A stretch of DNA of 64,000 nucleotides from contig OZ038315.1 of the NCBI GenBank assembly GCA_964035775.1, forward strand, positions 2,551,281 through 2,615,280, written 5' to 3'. This DNA is from Osedax frankpressi. Lineage: Eukaryota > Annelida > Polychaeta > Sabellida > Siboglinidae. A model generated the notes under the pieces. It made no database searches, was not told the origin of the DNA, and saw nothing but the letters and a program-made list of their open reading frames with translations. Both the position numbers and the translations under genes were made by a program. Positions 43,790 through 55,700 of the stretch are shown in pieces; within the stretch, counting starts at the first letter, position 1, and each line of letters opens with the position of its first letter.

Positions 43790-46739
43790 TTAACCGCCTA
43801 CGTCGAATAAAATTGGGAAAATGTAGTCGAGATCGTTGCGGATCAGGAAGTCTCTCAATAAGCCCCGGTCCATATGAGAATCTCTGGAATTTAGAGTTTT
43901 AGAGTCAAAGTTCATTTCCGTGAAATTCTGGAATATTTTAAACTCTTCGAATTTATTCTTATCTGATTCAATTGTTCGGTATTTTTCTGTGAACTTTTTC
44001 CAAGTTAATCTGTATTACATTATTAGTCATGTTATAATAATATCTATAATCATAAGTAAATTTTTAGTAATTAATAATTTGTATTGAATATATTAATAGA
44101 ATTGGTAATTAAATTAATTCAAGAATTATAATAAAAATTAGAAATAGTTTATAAACAAATTCCTGGTGCCGATATAATATGAAATATTCAAATTATAACT
44201 GATAGAATAATATCTTGCGGGTATTTTAAAACTCCACTAACACAAATAAGCAGGTAACTAAGTTGATAAAAATAAGTAACTTTAAATATTTAGTTGTAGG
44301 TATTTTTGAATGATGATATTTAGTTATTGGCAATAAATATGCAATTAGTTAATATGTATTGATTATATGAGTTTGTTCAGGGACCAGCATAATATAATGA
44401 TAAAAAACAAAATACCGTCTATTCACTGAGTTGGATAATGTGGGATACGAAATACTTTAATTTATTTTTTAGAGAAGGAATTAATTTATTTAGTGAACTT
44501 TAATAAATATAATAAAAAATTATATTTTTAATATTAAAATAATATAATTAATCAATCTAATTTGGTGTTTAAATTCGTACTTTCCTACTAATAATAAATA
44601 ATATATTCAATTTAGAATCTAATAATCATTTTATAAAATATAACACTGTACTCTATTAGAATGCATTGTGTATCTAAATCATTGTTTTGTAAAAATGATC
44701 TTTTCATTATTAAATAATTCTAATTTCTACCAGAATAATCTTCATGGATTTAATGAGATTTCTATGCAATACTTAATATTCAGTTTGTTACAATTCATAG
44801 TTCTAATCTACTATTCAAAAGTATCTGATCATTAAAAACTTATTTTTGATTTATCTTAAAGTGTTATTTATCATTTGTTTGTTTTAAAAAGCACTTTAAT
44901 TCAATTTGTTTGATTTCTAGTTTTTACAGCTTTATTTATAACCTAATTATATCTAATATATTATGTACTATGAACAATAACATCAACTACATTATAACCC
45001 CTGGTGATTATGATACACTACAACACCTGGTAAGTGTACCCTAGTGAAGCAAATGCCACTTTATTTTAAAATTCTAAATATAGTTTCATCATCATTTAAA
45101 ATGACAATTTCTTCCACGCAATCATTGTCACTATTATAAAAATCATAGTATTACAGATTATCCATACTTTTAAGAATAAAGAATATACAATTAATTTAAA
45201 AAAAGAATAAATATGAAATGTAAATAATATAAAGAGTTTGTAAATGATTAATGTTTGTTAATGATTAATATCACCATGTAAGTAATGCGGTAAGCTGTAT
45301 GACGTAAATGTAGGTCTTGGCATACTCTCATTTAGTCAACAAACGTTTTTAGTCTTCTTACGTAGACGTCGACAGCACTGGCAAGACCTTCGACGCAAAT
45401 CACACCTGGTTTACCTGGAACACTGAAACCGACGAGGCCGGATTCCTTCGCCCATTTCACGATATCGCGACGCTTGCTTTTGTTGTAGATGTGGTGGCTG
45501 TACAGCCAACAGCGGACCAAAAGGTCAACGCGTTCAGTAGTTGTCTGCTTCTCTGTGACGTGTAGTGGGGTGTAGTGGGTTATGTAGTGGAGTGTAGCTA
45601 GAAATGTAGTGGAGTGTAGTGGGTTATGTAGCGGGTGTAGTGAGGTGTAGCTAGTTATGTAATGGGGTGTAGCTAATTATGTAATGGGGTGTAGCTAGTT
45701 ATGTAATGGGGTGTAGCTAGTTATGTAGTGGGTTATGTAGTGGAGTGTAGTGGGTTATGTAGCGGGTGTAGTGGGTTATAGCTAGTTATGTACCGGGTGT
45801 AGTGGGTATAGCTAGTTATGTAGTGGGTGTAGTAAGGTGTAGCTAGTTATGTAGTGGGTTATGTAGCGGGTGTAGTGGGTATAGCTAGTTATGTAATGGG
45901 GTGTAGCTAGTTATGTAGTGGGTGTAGTAGGCTGTTTAGTTAGGTAGCGGGTGTAGTAAGGTGTAGCTAGTTATGTAGTGGGTTATGTAGCGGGTGTAGT
46001 GGGTATAGCTAGTTATGTAATGGGGTGTAGCTAGTTATGACGCGGGTGTAGTAGGCTGTTTAGTTAGGTAGCGGGTGTAGTAAGATGTAGCTTGATATAG
46101 TTTTATTAGTAATATTTAGGCAATATTTAAACTATTTAAATTGATTATTTTAACCAATCAAAATAATTTGCATATTAAACTTTTGTTTGTTGTTTTATTC
46201 ATACATGATGCCAAACATTCTTCTTTGATCCAATCAGCAATTTTTAAAATGTTTGGTTCACCAATCACAAAATTCTCTACAAATATGTTTTCTATATAAT
46301 CTTTTTTATATTGTTTATTGATATAATAATCGAATATTAATAATTATTATTATGTAAATAATCTAAATATAAATACTTATATTATATTAAATAAGTAAAG
46401 AATATATTAGAATATTGAAGTACTGATTGTCATCATAAAGAATACATATAATAATTAAATTATTGATATCTTTATTAAATATTAAAACAAATATGATATG
46501 TAAATAATTTTCTATGGCAAAATATATTGAGTCTTGTTTTCATTTATTTTTTCTATAAAAAGTATTATTTTTGGGATTTTATTGCTTATAAAATGGTCCA
46601 ATATTTAAAATTATGTATCAATTTTCACAATCCATAATATTTTCAATTATATAAGAGACCAGGGTTGGTCGGTTTTTTTGCGTCGATCTTTTTGGTTTTT
46701 TTATATAAAAATAAGTTTTATTTCATTTAAAATGTATTA

Positions 46740-46780
<41 letters not shown>

Positions 46781-49700
46781 TAAGTTATTTTTAACAGCTC
46801 TATAGATTATATTATAGGTATATTCAATTTTAATATCATTATATATATTATATAAGTTATATATTGAAAAGTTATATAAAATAGTTGAATATATTCTAAA
46901 CTAATTTTGAAATTTTTAAGCAAATGACTACAATTATGGATCATGTAAATTATTTAATAAATAGATAAAAAATATTATATAACATAATATGTATAATATA
47001 CAATGTATATTATATTATATATATATAAAATGTTATATAATATACAACGTATATTATATATATAACATAATATGTTGTATAATATACAATGTATATTATA
47101 TTATATATATAATATACAATGTATATTATATTATATATAATATTATATAAACTAAAAAAATTATATATTAAATTACTATTTTTTTTAATATTTTAAAATC
47201 TATTATTATATTATAAAATAACAATTTTAATATTAAAACAAATTATTACATTATTTACTATATACTATGTTCCAGATAACACATTTAAAATAAGTTAATT
47301 GATCTTTCATATAATTGTTTCTTATAAAAATAATTACAAAAACTAATCCAATGAAAGATCAATTAAATAATGAAAAATGTTTGTTTTTGAAAGAAATAAT
47401 AGAAAATGTAGCAACATGGAATTGGTGCAGGCTGATAAATATAAATGAAAACATCAAATCATACATTAAAGGATTACTTACAGCTGAATGTTCTAGTGCT
47501 GGTGTTGAAATGATATTTTCATCGTATGAACTGGTACAATCCAAACTAAGAAATCATCTCGGTAATGAAAAAGTCGCAAAACTTGTATTTTTATTTCATG
47601 AATTAAATTAATTATATTTATGCTTATGTGTTAATATTACTAATATTTAATATGTTATAATGCATTTTAAAATTATTTCATGTAAACTTTGTTGAAATAT
47701 TTTTTATTGATTTATATTATTCAATAAACATATATAAAGATATAAATAAATATTTACATTTATTAAAATCATATATAATTTATAACTAATATGATAACAA
47801 ATTAATTTTCAAACATATTATTTATGATACAAAATTGAGTTTATCAAAATAATCATAAAAATTATAATAAAAAAACAAAAAAAAACCCTCCAACCCTGAA
47901 AGGGACCCAAAATAAATATCTTATACTATAATATATTATACTATTATATAGTATATTATAATATATTATACTATAAAATCTTATACTATAATATTTTATA
48001 CTATAATATTTTATACTATAATATTTTATACTATAATATTTTATACTATAATATTTTATACTATAATGTATTATAATATGTATTATAACATAATATCTTT
48101 TATATAATCTTATCAAGAAAAGACACGTTTTTATGTGTGGGTGTATTTAAGTAAAGATAGGGGAGTCATGTAATTGTACAGGGAAGGTATTAAATAAAGG
48201 AGAAGAAAAGAGCTATGTTGGAGAAAGGTACATTAATAGATATGTACGTAGAGATATGTAGGAGATTGGTAAGTAGAGATATGTAAGAGAGTGGTAAGTA
48301 GAGATATGTAAGAGAGTGGTAAGTAGAGATATGTAGGAGAGTGGTAAGTAGAGATATGTAGGAGAGTGGTAAGTAGAGATATGTAGGAGAGTGGTAAGTA
48401 GAGATATGTAGGAGAGTGGTAAGTAGAGATATGTAGGAGAGTTGTAAGTAGAGATATGTAGGAGAGTGGTAAATAGAGATATGTAGAGAGTGGTAAGTAG
48501 AGATGTGTAGGAGAGTTGTAAGTAGAGATATGTAGGAGAGTGGTAAGTAGAGATGTGTAGGAGAGTTGTAAGTAGAGATATGTAGGAGAGTTGTAAGTAG
48601 AGATATTTAGGAGAGTGGTAAGTAGATATATGTAGGAGAGTGGTAAGTAGAGATATGTAGGAGAGTTGTAAGTAGAGATATGTAGGAGAGTTGTAAGTAG
48701 AGATATGTAAAAGAGTGGTAAGTAGAGATATATAGGAGAGTGGTAAGTAGAGATATGTAGGAGAGTGGTAAGTAGAGATATGTAGGAGAGTGGTAAGTAG
48801 AGATATGTAGGAGAGTTGTAAGTAGAGATATGTAGGAGAGTTGTAAGTAGAGATATGTAAAAAAGTGGTAAGTAGAGATATGTAGGAGAGTGGTAAGTAG
48901 AGATATGTATGAGAGTGGTAAGTAGAGATATGTAGGAGAGTGGTAAGTAGAGATACGTAGGAGAGTGGTAAGTAGCGATATGTAGGAGAGTGGTAAGTAG
49001 AGATATGTAGGAGAGTGGTAAGTAGAGATATGTAAAAGAGTGGTAAGTAGAGATATGTAGGAGAGTGGTAAGTAGATATATGTAAAAGAGTGGTAAATAG
49101 AGATATGTAAGAGAGTGGTAAGTAGAGATATGTAAGAGAGTGGTAAGTAGAGATATGTAGGATAGTGTTAAGTAGAGATATGTAGGAGAGTGGTAAGTAG
49201 AGATATGTAGGAGAGTAGTAAGTAGATATATGTAGGAGAGTGGTAAGTAGAGATATGTAGGAGAGTGGTAAGTAGAGATATGTAGGAGAGTGGTAAGTAG
49301 ATATATGTAAGAGAGTGGTAAGTAGAGATATGTAGGAGTGTGGTAAGTAGAGGTATGTAGGAGAGTGGTAAGTAGAGGTATGTAGGAGAGTGGTAAGTAG
49401 AGGTATGTAGGAGAGTGGTAAGTAGAGATATGTAGGAGAGTGGTAAGTAGAGATATGTAGGAGAGTGGTAAGTAGAGATATGTAGGAGAGTGGTAAGTAG
49501 AGATATGTAGGAGAGTGGTAAGTAGAGATATGTAGGAGAGTGGTAAGTAGAGGTATGTAGGAGAGTGGTAAGTAGAGATATGTAGGAGAGTGATAAGTAG
49601 ATATATGTAAGAGAGAGGTAAGTAGAGATATGTAAGAGAGTGGTAAGTAGAGGTATGTAAGAGAATGGTAAGTAGAGATATGTAGGAGAGTGGTAAGTAG

Positions 49701-52700
49701 AGATATGTAGGAGAGTGGTAAGTAGAGATATGTAAGAGAGTGGTAAGTAGAGATATGTAGGAGTGTGGTAAGTAGAGGTATGTAGGAGAGTGGTAAGTAG
49801 AGGTATGTAGGAGAGTGGTAAGTAGAGGTATGTAGGAGAGTGGTAAGTAGAGATATGTAGGAGAGTGGTAAGTAGAGATATGTAGGAGAGTGGTAAGTAG
49901 AGATATGTAGGAGAGTGGTAAGTAGAGATATGTAGGAGAGTGGTAAGTAGAGATATGTAGGAGAGTGGTAAGTAGAGGTATGTAGGAGAGTGGTAAGTAG
50001 AGATATGTAGGAGAGTGATAAGTAGATATATGTAAGAGAGAGGTAAGTAGAGATATGTAAGAGAGTGGTAAGTAGAGATATGTAGGAGAGTGGTAAGTAG
50101 AGGTATGTAAGAGAATGGTAAGTAGAGATATGTAGGAGAGTGATAAGTAGATATATGTAAGAGAGAGGTAAGTAGAGATATGTAGGATAGTGATAAGTAG
50201 ATATATGTAGGAGAGTGGTAAGTAGAGCTATGTAAGAGAGTGGTAAGTAGAGGTATGTAAGAGAATGGTAAGTAGAGATATGTAGGAGAGTGGTAAGTAG
50301 AGATATATAGGAGAGTGGTAAGTAGAGATATGTAGGAGAGTGGTAAGTAGAGATATGTAAGAGAGTGGTAAGTAGAGGTATGTAAGAGAATGGTAAGTAG
50401 AGATATGTAAGAGAGTGGTAAGTAGAGATATGTAAGAGAGAGGTAAGTAGAGATATGTAAGAGAGTGGTAAGTAGAGGTATGTAAGAGAATGGTAAGTAG
50501 AGATATGTAGGAGAGTGGTAAGTAGAGATATGTAGGAAAGTGGTAAGTAGAGATATGTAGGAGAGTGGTAAGTAGAGGTATGTAGGAGAGTGGTAAGTAG
50601 AGATATATAGGAGAGTGGTACATAGAGATATATGTAGGAGAGTGGTAAGTAGAGGTATGTAGGAGGGTGGTAAGTAGAGATATGTAGGAGAGTGGTAAGT
50701 AGAGGTATGTAGGAGAGTGGTAAGTAGAGATATGTAGGAGAGTGGTAAGTAGAGATATGTAGGAGAGTGGTAAGTAGAGATATGTAGGAGAGTGGTAAGT
50801 AGAGGTATGTAGGAGAGTGGTAAGTAGAGGTATGTAGGAGAGTGGTAAGTAGAGATATGTAGGAGAGTGGTAAGTAGAGATATGTATGAGAGTGGTAAGT
50901 AGAGATATGTAGGAGAGTGGTAAGTAGAGATACGTAGGAGAGTGGTAAGTAGCGATATGTAGGAGAGTGGTAAGTAGAGATATGTAGGAGAGTGGTAAGT
51001 AGAGATATGTAAAAGAGTGGTAAGTAGAGATATGTAGGAGAGTGGTAAGTAGATATATGTAAAAGAGTGGTAAATAGAGATATGTAAGAGAGTGGTAAGT
51101 AGAGATATGTAAGAGAGTGGTAAGTAGAGATATGTAGGATAGTGTTAAGTAGAGATATGTAGGAGAGTGGTAAGTAGAGATATGTAGGAGAGTAGTAAGT
51201 AGATATATGTAGGAGAGTGGTAAGTAGAGATATGTAGGAGAGTGGTAAGTAGAGATATGTAGGAGAGTGGTAAGTAGAGATATGTAAGAGAGTGGTAAGT
51301 AGAGATATGTAGGAGTGTGGTAAGTAGAGGTATGTAGGAGAGTGGTAAGTAGAGGTATGTAGGAGAGTGGTAAGTAGAGGTATGTAGGAGAGTGGTAAGT
51401 AGAGATATGTAGGAGAGTGGTAAGTAGAGATATGTAGGAGAGTGGTAAGTAGAGATATGTAGGAGAGTGGTAAGTAGAGATATGTAGGAGAGTGGTAAGT
51501 AGAGATATGTAGGAGAGTGGTAAGTAGAGGTATGTAGGAGAGTGGTAAGTAGAGATATGTAGGAGAGTGATAAGTAGATATATGTAAGAGAGAGGTAAGT
51601 AGAGATATGTAAGAGAGTGGTAAGTAGAGGTATGTAGGAGAGTGGTAAGTAGAGATATGTAGGAGAGTGGTAAGTAGAGATATGTAGGAGAGTGGTAAGT
51701 AGAGATATGTAGGAGAGTGGTAAGTAGAGATATGTAAGGGAGTGGTACATAGAGAGATATGTAGGAGAGTGGTAAGTAGAGATATGTAAGAGAGTGGTAA
51801 GTAGAGATATGTAGGAGAGTGATAAGTAGAGATATGTAGGAGAGTGGTAAGTAGAGATATGTAGGATAGTGGTAAGTAGAGGTATGTAGGAGAGTGGTAA
51901 GTAGATATATGTAGGATAGTTTTAAGTAGAGATATGTAGGAGAGTGGTAAGTAGAGATATGTAGGAGAGTGTTAAGTAGAGGTATGTAAGAGAGTGGTAA
52001 GTAGAGGTATGTAGGAGAGTGTTAAGTAGAAATATGTAGGAGAGAGGTAAGTAGAGATATGTAGGAGAGTGTTAAGTAGAGATATGTAGAAGAGTGGTAA
52101 GTAGAGATATGTAGGAGAGTGGTAAGTAGAGATATGTAGGAGAGTGGTAAGTAGAGATATGTAGGAGAGTGGTAAGTAGAGATATGTAGGAGAGTGGTAA
52201 GTAGAGATATGTAAGAGAGTGGTAAGTAGAGATATGTAAGAGAGAGGTAAGTAGAGATATGTAAGAGAGTGGTAAGTAGAGGTATGTAAGAGAATGGTAA
52301 GTAGAGATATGTAGGAGAGTGGTAAGTAGAGATATATAGGAGAGTGGTACATAGAGATATGTAGGAGAATGGTAAGTAGAGGTATGTAGGAGAGTGGTAA
52401 GTAGAGGTATGTAGGAGAGAGGTAAGTAGAGGTATGTAGGAGAGTGGTAAGTAGAGATATGTAGAAGAGTGGTAAGTAGAGATATGTAGGAGAGTGGTAA
52501 GTAGAGATATGTAGGAGAGTGGTAAGTAGAGATATGTAGGAGAGTGGTAAGTAGAGATATGTAGGAGAGTGGTAAGTAGAGGTATCTAGGAGAGTGGTAA
52601 GTAGAGATATGTAGGAGAGTGGTAAGTAGATATATGTAAGAGAGAGGTAAGTAGAGATATGTAGGAGATAGGTAAGTAGAGATATGTAAGAGAGTGGTAA

Positions 52701-55700
52701 GTAGAGGTATGTAAGAGAATGGTAAGTAGAGGTATGTAGGAGAGTGGTAAGTAGAGATATATAGGAGAGTGGTACATAGAGATATGTAGGAGAATGGTAA
52801 GTAGAGGTATGTAGGAGAGTGGTAAGTAGAGGTATGTAGGAGAGAGGTAAGTAGAGGTATGTAGGAGAGTGGTAAGTAGAGATATGTAGAAGAGTGGTAA
52901 GTAGAGATATGTAGGAGAGTGGTAAGTAGAGATATGTAGGAGAGTGGTAAGTAGAGATATGTAGGAGAGTGGTAAGTAGAGGTATGTAGGAGAGTGGTAA
53001 GTAGAGATATGTAGGAGAGTGGTAAGTAGAGATATGTAGGAGAGTGGTAAGTAGAGGTATGTAGGAGAGTGGTAAGTAGATATATGTAGGAGAGTGGTAA
53101 GTAGAGGTATGTAAGAGAGTGGTAAGTAGAGATATGTAGGAGAGTGGTAAGTAGAGATATGTAAGAGAGTGGTAAGTAGAGATATGTAGGAGAGTGGTAA
53201 GTAGAGATATGTAGGAGAGTGGTAAGTAGAGATATGTAGGAGAGTGGTAAGTAGAGATATGTAGGAGAGTGGTAAGTAGAGATATGTAGGAGAGTGGTAA
53301 GTAGAGATATGTAGGAGAGTGGTAAGTAGAGATATGTAGGAGAGTGGTAAGTAGAGATATGTAAGGGAGTGGTACATAGAGAGATATGTAGGAGAGTGGT
53401 AAGTAGAGATATGTAAGAGAGTGGTAAGTAGAGATATGTAGGAAAGTGATAAGTAGAGATATGTAGGAGAGTGGTAAGTAGAGATATGTAGGATAGTGGT
53501 AAGTAGAGGTATGTAGGAGAGTGGTAAGTAGATATATGTAGGATAGTTTTAAGTAGAGATATGTAGGAGAGTGGTAAGTAGAGATATGTAGGAGAGTGTT
53601 AAGTAGAGGTATGTAAGAGAGTGGTAAGTAGAGGTATGTAGGAGAGTGTTAAGTAGAAATATGTAGGAGAGAGGTAAGTAGAGATATGTAGGAGAGTGTT
53701 AAGTAGAGATATGTAGAAGAGTGGTAAGTAGAGATATGTAGGAGAGTGGTAAGTAGAGATATGTAGGAGAGTGGTAAGTAGAGATATGTAGGAGAGTGGT
53801 AAGTAGAGATATGTAGGAGAGTGGTAAGTAGAGATATGTAAGAGAGTGGTAAGTAGAGATATGTAAGAGAGAGGTAAGTAGAGATATGTAAGAGAGTGGT
53901 AAGTAGAGGTATGTAAGAGAATGGTAAGTAGAGATATGTAGGAGAGTGGTAAGTAGAGATATATAGGAGTGTGGTACATAGAGATATGTAGGAGAATGGT
54001 AAGTAGAGGTATGTAGGAGAGTGGTAAGTAGAGGTATGTAGGAGAGAGGTAAGTAGAGGTATGTAGGAGAGTGGTAAGTAGAGATATGTAGAAGAGTGGT
54101 AAGTAGAGATATGTAGGAGAGTGGTAAGTAGAGATATGTAGGAGAGTGGTAAGTAGAGATATGTAGGAGAGTGGTAAGTAGAGATATGTAGGAGAGTGGT
54201 AAGTAGAGGTATCTAGGAGAGTGGTAAGTAGAGATATGTAGGAGAGTGGTAAGTAGATATATGTAAGAGAGAGGTAAGTAGAGATATGTAGGAGATAGGT
54301 AAGTAGAGATATGTAAGAGAGTGGTAAGTAGAGGTATGTAAGAGAATGGTAAGTAGAGATATGTAGGAGAGTGGTAAGTAGAGATATATAGGAGAGTGGT
54401 ACATAGAGATATGTAGGAGAATGGTAAGTAGAGGTATGTAGGAGAGTGGTAAGTAGAGGTATGTAGGAGAGAGGTAAGTAGAGGTATGTAGGAGAGTGGT
54501 AAGTAGAGATATGTAGAAGAGTGGTAAGTAGAGATATGTAGGAGAGTGGTAAGTAGAGATATGTAGGAGAGTGGTAAGTAGAGATATGTAGGAGAGTGGT
54601 AAGTAGAGGTATGTAGGAGAGTGGTAAGTAGAGATATGTAGGAGAGTGGTAAGTAGAGATATGTAGGAGAGTGGTAAGTAGAGGTATGTAGGAGAGTGGT
54701 AAGTAGATATATGTAGGAGAGTGGTAAGTAGAGGTATGTAAGAGAGTGGTAAGTAGAGATATGTAGGAGAGTGGTAAGTAGAGATATGTAAGAGAGTGGT
54801 AAGTAGAGATATGTAGGAGAGTGGTAAGTAGAGATATGTAGGAGAGTGGTAAGTAGAGATATGTAGGAGAGTGGTAAGTAGAGATATGTAGGAGAGTGGT
54901 AAGTAGAGATATGTAGGAGAGTGGTAAGTAGAGATATGTAGGAGAGTGGTAAGTAGAGATATGTAGGAGAGTGGTAAGTAGAGATATGTAAGGGAGTGGT
55001 ACATAGAGAGATATGTAGGAGAGTGGTAAGTAGAGATATGTAAGAGAGTGGTAAGTAGAGATATGTAGGAGAGTGATAAGTAGAGATATGTAGGAGAGTG
55101 GTAAGTAGAGATATGTAGGATAGTGGTAAGTAGAGGTATGTAGGAGAGTGGTAAGTAGATATATGTAGGATAGTTTTAAGTAGAGATATGTAGGAGAGTG
55201 GTAAGTAGAGATATGTAGGAGAGTGTTAAGTAGAGGTATGTAAGAGAGTGGTAAGTAGAGGTATGTAGGAGAGTGTTAAGTAGAAATATGTAGGAGAGAG
55301 GTAAGTAGAGATATGTAGGAGAGTGTTAAGTAGAGATATGTAGAAGAGTGGTAAGTAGAGATATGTAGGAGAGTGGTAAGTAGAGATATGTAGGAGAGTG
55401 GTAAGTAGAGATATGTAGGAGAGTGGTAAGTAGAGATATGTAGGAGAGTGGTAAGTAGAGATATGTAAGAGAGTGGTAAGTAGAGATATGTAAGAGAGAG
55501 GTAAGTAGAGATATGTAAGAGAGTGGTAAGTAGAGGTATGTAAGAGAATGGTAAGTAGAGATATGTAGGAGAGTGGTAAGTAGAGATATATAGGAGTGTG
55601 GTACATAGAGATATGTAGGAGAATGGTAAGTAGAGGTATGTAGGAGAGTGGTAAGTAGAGGTATGTAGGAGAGAGGTAAGTAGAGGTATGTAGGAGAGTG

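Larger units (their letters stand above)
46660..47898 (+). mobile_element. Degenerate hAT-family DNA transposon, 1239 bp
   Basis: Both ends carry matching terminal inverted repeats: CAGGGTTGGTCGGTTTTTTT at 46660-46679 and, read inward from the right end, CAGGGTTGGAGGGTTTTTTT. The flanking 8-mers are TAAGAGAC and AAAGGGAC (6 of 8 identical), a decayed 8-bp target-site duplication as hAT elements make. Inside lie an (AT)n run (46744-46773), AT-rich palindromic repeats (about 46970-47140) and the C-terminal part of a transposase. The body is far shorter than an autonomous hAT (normally 2.5-5 kb), so most of the transposase is gone. It lies in RWDD2 intron 3, with its transposase strand opposite to the gene. 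Confidence 0.85.

Noticed and set aside
47862-48116. 84-codon minus frame
   Set aside because: Translation of the 15-bp AT array plus the hAT terminal repeat.
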